The notes under the pieces were generated by a model. It worked only from the letters and a program-made list of their open reading frames with translations, ran no database searches and was not told where the DNA came from. A stretch of DNA of 8,018 bases from Bacteroidia bacterium. Its GTDB lineage: Bacteria > Bacteroidota > Bacteroidia > Chitinophagales > Saprospiraceae. Below, piece by piece: positions 1-5,844 of the stretch (the first letter of the stretch is position 1; the number at the start of each line of letters is the position of its first letter). The position numbers and the translations under genes are program-made. Where the stretch lies: the NCBI GenBank assembly GCA_030431945.1, contig JAUIIF010000187.1, positions 1 to 8,018 on the forward strand, written 5' to 3'.

Positions 1-55
1 AGCTAACAGTAAGTAATCATTTCCCGGAGCTTGCAACGTAAGCTTTTGGTGATCT

Positions 56-201
56 GCCTTGCTGGTGGCCGGAAAACGTAGGCGCAAAAACCGTTAGAAA
101 AAGAAAAGCTGTTGGAGCACCGGGCGTTGGAGCGCTGGCGCGAGTTTCTTTTCTTTTAGGTTGTGGCTACGTTTTCCGATCAGCCACCAGCACAGCAAGG
201 C
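56..201. repeat. Large imperfect inverted repeat / potential long hairpin
   Basis: Positions 56-60 (GCCTT) pair with 197-201, 61-69 (GCTGGTGGC) with 183-191, and 70-81 (CGGAAAACGTAG) with 167-178. Only two bulges interrupt this, at 192-196 and 179-182, both on the right arm. Inside, the A/G-rich segment around 95-110 pairs imperfectly with the T/C-rich segment around 143-158. The apical part, about 111-142, contains GTTGGAGC twice (111-118 and 126-133). All of this is seen directly. Whether it is a structured RNA, a MITE-like mobile remnant or a cruciform site cannot be told from one copy. Confidence 0.6.
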
Positions 202-584
202 ATTGTGGCTATTTTTTTTGCGAAAAAAGCAGCCCCCCGGCGGGGAGTTGCTACCCGCTAACTGGTTTTCCAAGGTTTGAAATAGTGGGGAGGAAATTAG
301 CGATGACTCAGTTTGGCAGACCAATCGTAAGCTTAATCGTCGGCCTGCGTCTTGGGGATGGGGCCCACGTAAGCTGACGGCAGGAGCTGATTCCGTTCCG
401 GGCTGCTGCACGGTCGTCCGCGGGGAAACGGGTTCCCAACCTCAGCAAAGCCTCCTCTTGGTGGACGAGCCAGGCCGCTACGCGTCCGCCTCAGCCACCG
501 AGCGAAGACGCTGCTGAGCGAGCTTGTGATTGCCCTGCTTTCCTGGTTGCTAACCAAAAATCTTTATTAAAAAACCATAGAATT

Positions 585-592
585 TAGCTTTC
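585..592 (+). promoter_or_regulatory. Possible -7 box of the barrel-protein gene
   Basis: TAGCTTTC differs by one base from the Bacteroidota -7 consensus TAnnTTTG and lies in an A/T-rich stretch about 40 nt before the ATG at 632. I find no TTG at the expected 19-21 nt upstream distance, so this is only a weak candidate. Confidence 0.25.
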
Positions 593-631
593 CGTATACA
601 CAAAAGCAGGTATGCTGCCGTTCCTACCCGC

Positions 632-1252
632 ATGAACAGATTCTTTTGTACCGCTTTACTAATCATTGTTCCCTTATGCCTGATCTGCCAATCCTACGAT
701 GCCTCCCTCGGGCTTAGACTGGGAACAGATTTTGGCGCCACGGGCCAGCTACGATTGCCGCAGATTCAAAAAAACTTTGTCGGGGAGTTTATCCTCCAGT
801 CCAGCTTACTAAGGGAGGAGGGTTCCCTGACGGTCCTGGGCAAGCAGCACCGGCCGTTACTCAGCCGCCGGCTCAATCTCTTTTACGGAGCCGGCGCTCA
901 TTACGGATGGACGGATGAGATTAACCCCAAAACCCTGGAGCCCTACAGCCGCCCCTGGGGGCTCGATGGCGTGATCGGCCTGGAGGCCACTTTTGCTAAG
1001 ATCAACGTTTCTTATGACTTTAAGCCAGCGGTTAACGTCGGTGGTGGTGCTTTCCCCTTTTCGGCCCAAACGGGGGTAAGTGTCCGCTACGTCATTTCCG
1101 GGCGCAACGACATCTGGGACAAAAAGAAGGAAACCGCGAACCGGAAGGAAAAGAAAAAACGGCAACGGGAGCGCCGGCGGGAACAAAAGCGAAAAGACCG
1201 GATCAAGGCAGGTAAAAACCCGAACGGTTGGAAGTTCTGGAAAAAGGGGTAG
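632..1252 (+). CDS. Secreted, probably outer-membrane beta-barrel-like protein with basic C-terminal tail
   Basis: I do not recognise a named family. The 206-aa product begins with a clear Sec signal peptide: a short positive N-terminus, then a hydrophobic core at about residues 5-19, with likely cleavage after the Gln near residue 20. Residues 21-157 alternate short hydrophobic/aromatic strands with glycines (for example GLRLGTDFG, LFYGAGAHYGW, GVSVRYVI), a pattern usual for small outer-membrane barrels of Bacteroidota. Residues 160-206 are different: 22 of 47 are Lys or Arg, likely helical or disordered, ending in Trp- and Lys-rich residues. The barrel ending near residue 157 would put this tail outside the barrel. 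The ATG start fits the signal peptide. The gene stands alone, with 111 nt before accD. Barrel assignment is inference; a periplasmic beta-rich protein is the alternative. Confidence 0.75.
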   Translation: MNRFFCTALLIIVPLCLICQSYDASLGLRLGTDFGATGQLRLPQIQKNFVGEFILQSSLLREEGSLTVLGKQHRPLLSRRLNLFYGAGAHYGWTDEINPKTLEPYSRPWGLDGVIGLEATFAKINVSYDFKPAVNVGGGAFPFSAQTGVSVRYVISGRNDIWDKKKETANRKEKKKRQRERRREQKRKDRIKAGKNPNGWKFWKKG

Positions 1253-1275
1253 TGCATTTCGGCTCCCTTATTCTT

Positions 1276-1290
1276 ACGCTGCACCAGCGT
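1276..1290. other. Small hairpin between the barrel gene and accD
   Basis: ACGCTG (1276-1281) and CAGCGT (1285-1290) form a perfect 6-bp stem with a CAC triloop. No T-tract follows on either strand, so it is a poor intrinsic terminator. A wider pair, TGCATTT (1253-1259) and AAATGCA (1301-1307), encloses it. Confidence 0.3.
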
Positions 1291-1337
1291 TCGCGCCCAA
1301 AAATGCAGCAGACAAACAAGTAGCGCCGACTATTCCC

Positions 1338-1345
1338 TACCTTTG
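1338..1345 (+). promoter_or_regulatory. Bacteroidota -7 promoter box of accD
   Basis: TACCTTTG matches TAnnTTTG exactly and lies 18 nt before the ATG at 1364. Position 1316-1318, where a TTG would be expected, reads ACA, so the -33 element is not evident. The box overlaps the upstream in-frame TTG codon at 1343, which argues that translation starts at the ATG and that the leader is very short. Confidence 0.6.
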
Positions 1346-1363
1346 CCGGGCAAATCTATTTAT

Positions 1364-2221
1364 ATGGGATGGTTTAAGCGTCTGACCAGCGGAATACAGA
1401 CCTCGACAAGGAACAAAAAGGAAGCCCCGGAAGGCGTATGGTACAAGTGCACGCAGTGCAGCGAAACAGTACTACGTAAAGATCTGCGGGAGAACCTCTA
1501 CAAATGCCCCAATTGTAATTACCACGAACGGATCGGCTCCGTTGAGTACTTCGAATTAATTTTCGATGGTGGCTTTGAAGAATTCGCGGAGAACATGGAA
1601 GCGGTGGACATGTTGGAGTTCTCCGACCTGAAAACCTACAAGGACCGGCTGAAATCCGCGCGTAAAAAGACCGGTTTGCACGACGCCATTCGGGTGGCTA
1701 GGGGCAAGGTTAACCGGCGGCCCCTCATCGTTGCCTGCATGGATTTCAGCTTCATTGGCGGATCAATGGGCAGTGTAGTGGGAGAAAAAATTGCGGTTGC
1801 GATTGACGAGGCCCGTAACAGCCGGACCCCACTGCTGATCATTTCCAAAACGGGCGGTGCCCGTATGATGGAGGCGGCCTTCAGCCTGATGCAAATGGCC
1901 AAGACCAGTGTAAAACTGAGCCAGCTGGCCAAGGCCGGCGTCCCCTATTTCAGCCTGATGACCGACCCGACAACGGGGGGGGTAACCGCCAGCTACGCCA
2001 TGCTGGGCGACATCAACTTTGCCGAACCGGAGGCCCTCATCGCCTTTGCCGGGCCGCGCGTAGTAAAGGAAACCATCAAGAAGGAACTGCCCGCCGGCTT
2101 TCAGACGTCCGAATTCCTGATGGAACACGGTTTCCTCGATTTCATCGTAGACCGAAAAGACCTGAAGGAACGCCTGGGCGACCTGCTGTACCTCTTTGAA
2201 TCCGCCCGCCAAGGTGACTAG
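1364..2221 (+). CDS. accD: Acetyl-CoA carboxylase carboxyltransferase subunit beta
   Basis: AccD with AccA transfers the carboxyl group from biotinylated carrier protein to acetyl-CoA, making malonyl-CoA for fatty acid synthesis in the cytoplasm. The 285-aa product starts with MGWFKR, the usual AccD N-terminus. Its zinc ribbon has Cys29, Cys32, Cys48 and Cys51 (CTQC and CPNC). The crotonase-like carboxyltransferase core follows, with FIGGSMGSVVGEKI, KTGGARMMEA in place of the common SGGARMQEG, DPTTGGVTASYAMLGD and AFAGPRVV. Length is normal. I chose the ATG at 1364 over the in-frame TTG at 1343 because that TTG lies within the probable -7 box. A run of eight G at 1975-1982 encodes part of the DPTTGG motif; the frame is intact. 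The stop codon overlaps the start of the next gene. The accA subunit is not in this window. Confidence 0.97.
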   Translation: MGWFKRLTSGIQTSTRNKKEAPEGVWYKCTQCSETVLRKDLRENLYKCPNCNYHERIGSVEYFELIFDGGFEEFAENMEAVDMLEFSDLKTYKDRLKSARKKTGLHDAIRVARGKVNRRPLIVACMDFSFIGGSMGSVVGEKIAVAIDEARNSRTPLLIISKTGGARMMEAAFSLMQMAKTSVKLSQLAKAGVPYFSLMTDPTTGGVTASYAMLGDINFAEPEALIAFAGPRVVKETIKKELPAGFQTSEFLMEHGFLDFIVDRKDLKERLGDLLYLFESARQGD

Positions 2222-3227
2222 TCGCCTGGCCGGCATACTCGGGTGCCTCTTACTGGCCTACGTGGCCAGCTACGCACTGGGCGCCTGGCTGGACCGCCAG
2301 CTCCCCAACCTGGTTCCTCCCGTAGCCACCATCGATGGCAGTACGCTGAACACCAGCCGCTACTACCAGGACCAACCCGATACCGTGGTCGCCAAGCGCC
2401 CCGATGCGGAGGCACTGCTCGACTTTTATACGTACCTCGATGAAGGGGGCGCCACCGCTTACGGCAATTGGCGCCAGGCCCGTACGGACCTGCAGCAAGC
2501 CACCAATGCCTTCCGGCTCCGGGCACTCGAAATAGCCGATCACACCAATGCCGGCAAGTACCTCTCCCTGCTCCTGCTGATCCTTACCGGATTACTATAC
2601 TTCGGGCGGGCATTAAAGGAAAACCGGCTACTGACGCCATTTCTTTACCTGGGCATTTTCGTCGGGACAGCGGGGCTTTACGGGAGCCTCAGCGCACCGC
2701 TCTTTACCGGAGTCGTGGCGGGCAGCCTGATACTTTATTTTGGTGGCCTGCGCCTTTTTTTGCCGATCTACCACACGGAGTGGAGCCGGATGATGCGGCC
2801 GGGCCTCACCTTCTGTGCGTTCCTGCTGGCCGTCATGTCGTGGCGAGGACCGGAATTGGTGGACTATTGGTTTTGGACCAGCCCGCTTTTCCGGCTAGCC
2901 CTGGTAGCCGTCATTCTCCTGACGCTGTTTTTCCACCTTTCCATTCTGGCGGGGGCGCTGAAGGCGGCAAAAATGGACGGTACGACGCGGCTGTTCGCCA
3001 TCAGCATGCCGTTGGGGGTGACGACCTTGGTCGTCGGTCTTTTCCTTGGCTTCTACGGCCAGGAAGCCGGCAGTGCCCTGGTACAACTCAATTACGAACT
3101 GGTGACGCTTCCACCAAAAACGGTTGCCGGGTTCAACCCCGATGCCCCCTTTGTGCTTTTCTTTGCCGGCGTAATGCTGCTCATTCTGGGAGGTATCGGG
3201 TACTTTGTCCAGAAGATCGCCCGTTAA
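2214..3227 (+). CDS. Polytopic membrane protein of unknown function
   Basis: I do not recognise this family. From the GTG at 2214 the product has 337 aa. It has one N-terminal hydrophobic span (about residues 5-26), then a soluble stretch of about 85 residues (27-113) rich in Asp, Thr, Gln and Tyr. About seven further spans follow (roughly 115-133, 141-160, 164-186, 198-211, 225-248, 261-285 and 316-334), and it ends in a short basic tail. The soluble part probably faces the periplasm. No catalytic motif or transporter signature is visible. The GTG overlaps the accD stop (GTGACTAG), typical of translational coupling. An in-frame TTG at 2196 would add six residues and is the alternative start. 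Position suggests co-transcription with accD, but nothing in the sequence ties it to lipid synthesis. Confidence 0.8.
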   Translation: MTSRLAGILGCLLLAYVASYALGAWLDRQLPNLVPPVATIDGSTLNTSRYYQDQPDTVVAKRPDAEALLDFYTYLDEGGATAYGNWRQARTDLQQATNAFRLRALEIADHTNAGKYLSLLLLILTGLLYFGRALKENRLLTPFLYLGIFVGTAGLYGSLSAPLFTGVVAGSLILYFGGLRLFLPIYHTEWSRMMRPGLTFCAFLLAVMSWRGPELVDYWFWTSPLFRLALVAVILLTLFFHLSILAGALKAAKMDGTTRLFAISMPLGVTTLVVGLFLGFYGQEAGSALVQLNYELVTLPPKTVAGFNPDAPFVLFFAGVMLLILGGIGYFVQKIAR

Positions 3228-3303
3228 TCTTTTTTCCTTCCCGCTGGTTTTTTATTCCGGCGCGGACGCAGGTGCAAAATTTAGTCAGTTAAAACAAGCG
3301 ACT

Positions 3304-3311
3304 CCCCCCCC
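3304..3311 (+). repeat. Run of eight C in the leader of the FKBP gene
   Basis: Eight consecutive C residues lie 22 nt before the ATG at 3334. Such a tract can slip during replication and change leader length, but it is outside the coding frame. No TAnnTTTG box is evident in the 106-nt gap before the FKBP gene. Confidence 0.5.
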
Positions 3312-3333
3312 AATCAATAATAATCCCTCTGAA

Positions 3334-3987
3334 ATGAAACACTTTTTTACCGGCATTGTATTATGCCTTTCTCTCGGGTCACTATCCGCCCAAAACAATC
3401 CCCAAGAAATGGAATCTACTTTTTATGCACTCGGCATTCTGATGTCCGACAACCTCACCCAACAGTTTGGTAAGCTGGATGTGGAAGAACTGGCGCGCGG
3501 CCTGAAAGCCGCCCAGGAAGGAACCGCTACGCTGGATGCCCAACAGGCGAATGCCGTTATCCAGTCCTACATGATGAAGCGTCAGGAAGCCGAAGGTGCC
3601 GAATCCCGTCAGGAAGGCGAGGATTTCCTGGCCAAGAACGCCGAACGCCCCGAAGTGAAGGTCACGGACTCCGGCCTCCAGTACGAAGTCCTCAAGGAAG
3701 GTACGGGGGCCAGCCCCACCGCTACGGAAACCGTAGAGGTGCACTACCACGGTACGCTGATTGACGGCACCGTTTTCGACAGCTCCGTGGAGCGCGGCGA
3801 AACCATTGAGTTCCCCCTGAACCGCGTTATCGCCGGCTGGACGGAAGGCGTACAGCTCATGAAGGAGGGCGCCAAGTACCGCTTTTACATTCCTTTCGAC
3901 CTGGCCTACGGCCCACGCGGCTCCGCGCCGAAAATCCCCCCTTACGCTGCGTTGATCTTTGACGTGGAACTGTTTAAGGTAAAGTAA
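3334..3987 (+). CDS. Secreted FKBP-type peptidyl-prolyl cis-trans isomerase (FkpA/Mip-like)
   Basis: The enzyme speeds cis-trans isomerisation of Xaa-Pro bonds and acts as a folding helper in the periplasm or at the outer membrane. The 217-aa product has a signal peptide (residues 1-19, cleavage likely before Gln20). A helical FKBP_N dimerisation domain follows at about 25-100 (YALGILMSDNL, LARGLKAAQEG, then a charged Glu/Gln-rich helix), and a complete FKBP domain at about 110-217. Binding-pocket residues are present: Tyr138, Phe148, Asp149, Val165, Ile166, Trp169, Tyr192 and Phe209, with the family IPPYAAL segment near the end. I chose the ATG at 3334 because the signal peptide begins there; the frame is open 43 codons further upstream but that part is Pro- and Asn-rich and unlike the family. 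Bidirectional terminator structures follow. Whether it shares the accD transcript or has its own promoter is unclear. Confidence 0.95.
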   Translation: MKHFFTGIVLCLSLGSLSAQNNPQEMESTFYALGILMSDNLTQQFGKLDVEELARGLKAAQEGTATLDAQQANAVIQSYMMKRQEAEGAESRQEGEDFLAKNAERPEVKVTDSGLQYEVLKEGTGASPTATETVEVHYHGTLIDGTVFDSSVERGETIEFPLNRVIAGWTEGVQLMKEGAKYRFYIPFDLAYGPRGSAPKIPPYAALIFDVELFKVK

Positions 3988-3990
3988 GGC

Positions 3991-4025
3991 GCGCTACGCA
4001 GTAGCGCCCTGAAAACCAGGGCTAC
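3991..4025 (+). other. Two mutually exclusive hairpins after the FKBP gene
   Basis: GCGCTAC (3991-3997) pairs with GTAGCGC (4001-4007) around a GCA loop. The same right arm can instead pair downstream: GTAG (4001-4004) with CTAC (4022-4025) and CCCTG (4007-4011) with CAGGG (4017-4021), leaving a 2-nt bulge. Only one can form at a time. Both precede the strong terminator. Confidence 0.45.
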
Positions 4026-4040
4026 TCCTTACTGAAAACA

Positions 4041-4080
4041 AAAACCGGTCGCTTCCCCCTGGAAGTGACCGGTTTTTATT
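4041..4080. terminator. Bidirectional rho-independent terminator
   Basis: Positions 4041-4056 pair with 4061-4076 in a 16-bp stem with one G-T wobble and a CCCT loop. The + strand continues with T-rich sequence (GGTTTTTATT). The minus strand also ends in a T-tract (GGTTTTTGTTTT). It therefore can stop transcripts of both the FKBP gene and the convergent small membrane-protein gene. Confidence 0.9.
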
Positions 4081-4125
4081 TGTGCCCGGCCAGTAAGCCA
4101 CGAACAGCACAGGTAACTACAGACC

Positions 4126-4305
4126 TCAGGCGTGCGCTACCGTGCCCGCAACGATGGGTGCCGTAGTATCCGGCCCCAGGAATTGATCGAAGGCACCAAA
4201 GCCGTAGGCGGCAGCGGCCATCAGGGAGAGGGTGATCAGCGCAGTAAGGACCCGGGCGTTGCGGCGGCGGCGGCGATCGTTCTTTTCAGTTTGGTAGGAG
4301 TGCAT
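4126..4305 (-). CDS. Small single-span membrane protein, 59 aa
   Basis: I do not recognise this protein. It begins MHSYQTEKND, followed by five arginines in a row, then a hydrophobic span at about residues 19-39 (VLTALITLSLMAAAAYGFGAF), and a short tail rich in Pro, Thr and Ala. The positive-inside rule puts the Arg cluster in the cytoplasm and the tail outside. Codon third positions are mostly G or C, as in the neighbours, which supports real coding. It also ends facing a terminator with a T-tract on its own strand, and starts divergently from the yggS-like gene. I chose the ATG at 4305; an in-frame TTG at 4311 would add two residues. An overlapping rightward frame (4132-4347) lacks these features and I reject it. 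Function unknown. Confidence 0.65.
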   Translation of the reverse strand: MHSYQTEKNDRRRRRNARVLTALITLSLMAAAAYGFGAFDQFLGPDTTAPIVAGTVAHA

Positions 4306-4414
4306 TGTCAAAGGTTATTCAGTTATTGGGATAGAGGGATCAGGTAAAAGACATTGTCTAAACGAAACAACGCGGCGGTCTCATACATTAGTTGCCAAGG
4401 AAATCTCAATAAGC

Positions 4415-4432
4415 AGTTATAAAAGTTATAAA
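4415..4432 (+). promoter_or_regulatory. Tandem AGTTATAAA repeat directly before the start codon
   Basis: AGTTATAAA occurs twice head to tail (4415-4423, 4424-4432) and is followed at once by the ATG at 4433. There is no Shine-Dalgarno sequence; an A/T-rich leader of this kind is the usual initiation context in Bacteroidota. A role beyond that is not shown. Confidence 0.5.
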
Positions 4433-5104
4433 ATGTCCGTAAACCTAGCCGCCTACCAATCCATTAATGCCGCCGTAACGGCGGCGGGGGCCACCCTGGT
4501 CGCCGTTTCCAAGACCAAGCCATCAGAGGATATCATGGCGCTCTACGAACAGGGGCACCGCGACTTTGGCGAAAACCGCGTAGCGGAGCTGGTCGAAAAA
4601 CACGCTGCCTTGCCCAAGGATATCCGGTGGCACTTCATCGGCCACCTGCAACGGAATAAAGTGAAGGACATCGTTTCCTTTGTCCACCTCATCCATGCCG
4701 TGGACAGTGCCCGGCTGCTCGGGGAAATAAGTAAGCGGGCCGCTGCGGCCGGGCGGACCGTCGATGTCCTGCTCCAGTTCCACATTGCCGCGGAGGAAAG
4801 CAAGTACGGCCTTGAGCCGACGGCGCTGGCCGAACTGCCGGAAATACTAATCACCACACCCCACGACAACGTGCGAATTGTGGGGGTAATGGGCATGGCG
4901 ACTTATACCGAAGCGGAAGACCAGGTCTCCCGGGAATTTCAATTACTGGCCAGCACTTTCAGGAAGCTTAAGGAATCATTTTATGCCGAACAGGAAAGCT
5001 TTAAGGAAATAAGCATGGGCATGTCGGGCGATTATCCACTGGCCCTGGCGGCAGGGAGTACCCTGGTACGGGTGGGCAGTTCCCTCTTTGGCAGCCGCAA
5101 TTGA
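4433..5104 (+). CDS. yggS: YggS/PLPBP-family pyridoxal phosphate homeostasis protein
   Basis: Members bind pyridoxal 5'-phosphate without known enzyme activity and keep the free cofactor and amino/keto acid pools balanced in the cytoplasm. The 223-aa product is an alanine-racemase-like TIM barrel of family length. Lys27 in VAVSKTKP is the Schiff-base lysine. FGENRV (45-50), WHFIGHLQRNK (66-76), GVMGM in the middle, and SMGMSGDYPLAL plus GSTLVRVGSSLFG (194-220) are the family signatures; the last two hold the phosphate. Nothing is missing. The start at 4433 gives the usual short helical N-terminus. It is divergent from the 59-aa protein gene and converges on pncA, 35 nt away. That neighbour also serves cofactor supply, but the orientation argues against an operon. 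Confidence 0.96.
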   Translation: MSVNLAAYQSINAAVTAAGATLVAVSKTKPSEDIMALYEQGHRDFGENRVAELVEKHAALPKDIRWHFIGHLQRNKVKDIVSFVHLIHAVDSARLLGEISKRAAAAGRTVDVLLQFHIAAEESKYGLEPTALAELPEILITTPHDNVRIVGVMGMATYTEAEDQVSREFQLLASTFRKLKESFYAEQESFKEISMGMSGDYPLALAAGSTLVRVGSSLFGSRN

Positions 5105-5125
5105 GGGAGGGCAGCCCGGGAGGAT

Positions 5126-5137
5126 GCACAATTGTGC
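5126..5137. repeat. Perfect 12-bp palindrome between convergent genes
   Basis: GCACAATTGTGC lies in the 35-nt gap between the yggS-like and pncA stop codons, two bases from the pncA stop. As RNA it could fold only poorly, since the centre leaves little room for a loop, and no T-tract follows on either strand. It may be a protein-binding site or part of a weak terminator. Confidence 0.4.
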
Positions 5138-5139
5138 CC

Positions 5140-5748
5140 TTAAAGAACGGTGGCGCCCGCAGCCTCCATTTCCCGGATGGCTTGGGCTACGTCGCCCGGC
5201 TGCAGTTCCACGCCGCGCGTGGCGTCTTTGATCAACTTCGTCCGGAAACCCTCCTGGAGGGCATCCAGGACCGTAAACTTAACGCAGAAGTCCGTTGCCA
5301 GCCCCAGGACGTGTACCTCGGTGATCCCATGCTCCCGGAGCCAGGCAGCCATCCCGGTGCTCTTGCGGTGACCATTGTCGTAAAAGCCGCTGTAGCTGTC
5401 AATCTCCGGGTCCGTCCCCTTCCGGAATACTTTGGTAATCCGGTCCGTGTTCAGGTTGTCGACAAATTCGGCGCCCCACGTTTCCTGGACGCAGTGGATG
5501 GGCCAGAGCACCTGTGGCAGGCCATGGAGATCGATCACCTGCCCTGGCTTTCGCCAGGGGTGGTTGGCGGCAAAACTGCCGTGATTGGCGGGGTGCCAAT
5601 CCTGGGTAGCCACGATCGTCCGGTACTCCGGCATCAGGGCGTTGGCGATGGGGATTACCTGATCGCCTTCGGCGACGGGCAACATGCCCGTTGGCATAAA
5701 GTCCACTTGCAGATCAACCAGAACGAGGGCAACATCAGGAGCGTTCAT
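5140..5748 (-). CDS. pncA: Nicotinamidase / pyrazinamidase
   Basis: PncA hydrolyses nicotinamide to nicotinate and ammonia, feeding the Preiss-Handler route of NAD salvage; it also activates pyrazinamide. The 202-aa product has the full cysteine-hydrolase triad Asp12 (LVDLQVDF), Lys110 (FRKGTD) and Cys155 (GLATDFCVKFT), and the metal ligands Asp50 and His52 (QDWHPANHGSF) and His85 (WPIHCVQ). It ends shortly after AAGAT, about ten residues earlier than the E. coli enzyme as I recall it; the active site is unaffected. The frame is open 33 codons further upstream, but I chose the ATG at 5748 because it matches the family N-terminus and the promoter lies inside the longer version. Transcribed alone from the promoter at 5771-5800. 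Confidence 0.97.
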   Translation of the reverse strand: MNAPDVALVLVDLQVDFMPTGMLPVAEGDQVIPIANALMPEYRTIVATQDWHPANHGSFAANHPWRKPGQVIDLHGLPQVLWPIHCVQETWGAEFVDNLNTDRITKVFRKGTDPEIDSYSGFYDNGHRKSTGMAAWLREHGITEVHVLGLATDFCVKFTVLDALQEGFRTKLIKDATRGVELQPGDVAQAIREMEAAGATVL

Positions 5749-5770
5749 CTTACTTAGTTTGCATTTGAAG

Positions 5771-5800
5771 CAAAGATAAGGTAAAACGGGAAATGCCCAA
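5771..5800 (-). promoter_or_regulatory. Bacteroidota consensus promoter of pncA
   Basis: On the minus strand, TTG (5800-5798) is followed after exactly 19 nt by TATCTTTG (5778-5771), matching the TTG-N19-TAnnTTTG consensus of the housekeeping sigma factor in Bacteroidota. Transcription should begin around 5764, giving a leader of roughly 16 nt before the ATG at 5748. This is the best promoter in the window and a main reason for the phylum assignment. Confidence 0.85.
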
Positions 5801-5844
5801 GCCGGCGGGAACAATTCGTCGGCCTGCCGGCGAGGGAAGCCGGC
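5801..5844. repeat. Cluster of three GCCGGC palindromes upstream of the pncA promoter
   Basis: GCCGGC occurs at 5801-5806, 5826-5831 and 5839-5844. The last two can form a 6-bp hairpin with a 7-nt loop; the first directly abuts the -33 element of pncA. It could be an operator or just GC-rich spacer. No T-tract follows, so it is not a usual terminator. Confidence 0.35.

Larger units (their letters stand above)
1..631. other. Long intergenic region without a convincing gene
   Basis: No reading frame here has a recognisable product, signal peptide or plausible start. Two leftward frames exist (about 94-411 and 333-557). Their translations are rich in Arg, Pro and Ser, match no family I know, and the second needs a TTG start, so I do not call them. 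The stretch is mosaic. Positions 56-201 form an imperfect inverted repeat, 212-219 is a run of eight T, roughly 335-540 is GC-rich, and 556-600 is A/T-rich and probably holds the promoter of the next gene. The 8-mer CGTAAGCT occurs at 37, 326 and 368. It could be a decayed gene or repeat element, or the far upstream region of a gene to the left. Confidence 0.6.

Noticed and set aside
337..348. 12-mer TCGTCGGCCTGC shared with 5816-5827
   Set aside because: A few shared GC-rich 12-mers are expected by chance in 8 kb, and the flanks do not match.
94..411. Leftward 105-aa frame in the intergenic region
   Set aside because: It runs through the inverted repeat, has low-complexity Phe/Lys content, no family resemblance and no promoter or plausible start context.
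333..557. Leftward 74-aa frame rich in Arg and Pro
   Set aside because: TTG start, no recognisable domain and a composition explained by GC-rich sequence; a decayed gene cannot be ruled out.
2468..3292. Rightward 274-aa frame overlapping the membrane protein gene
   Set aside because: A Pro/Arg/Gly-rich shadow in another frame of a clear hydrophobic membrane protein; it has no domain of its own.
4309..4317. TAACCTTTG on the minus strand as promoter of the small membrane protein gene
   Set aside because: The spacer is three bases rather than two, and it ends only three bases before the ATG, so transcription would start inside the gene.
5101..5757. Rightward 218-aa frame opposite pncA
   Set aside because: pncA on the other strand has every catalytic motif and a consensus promoter; this frame is its antisense shadow.
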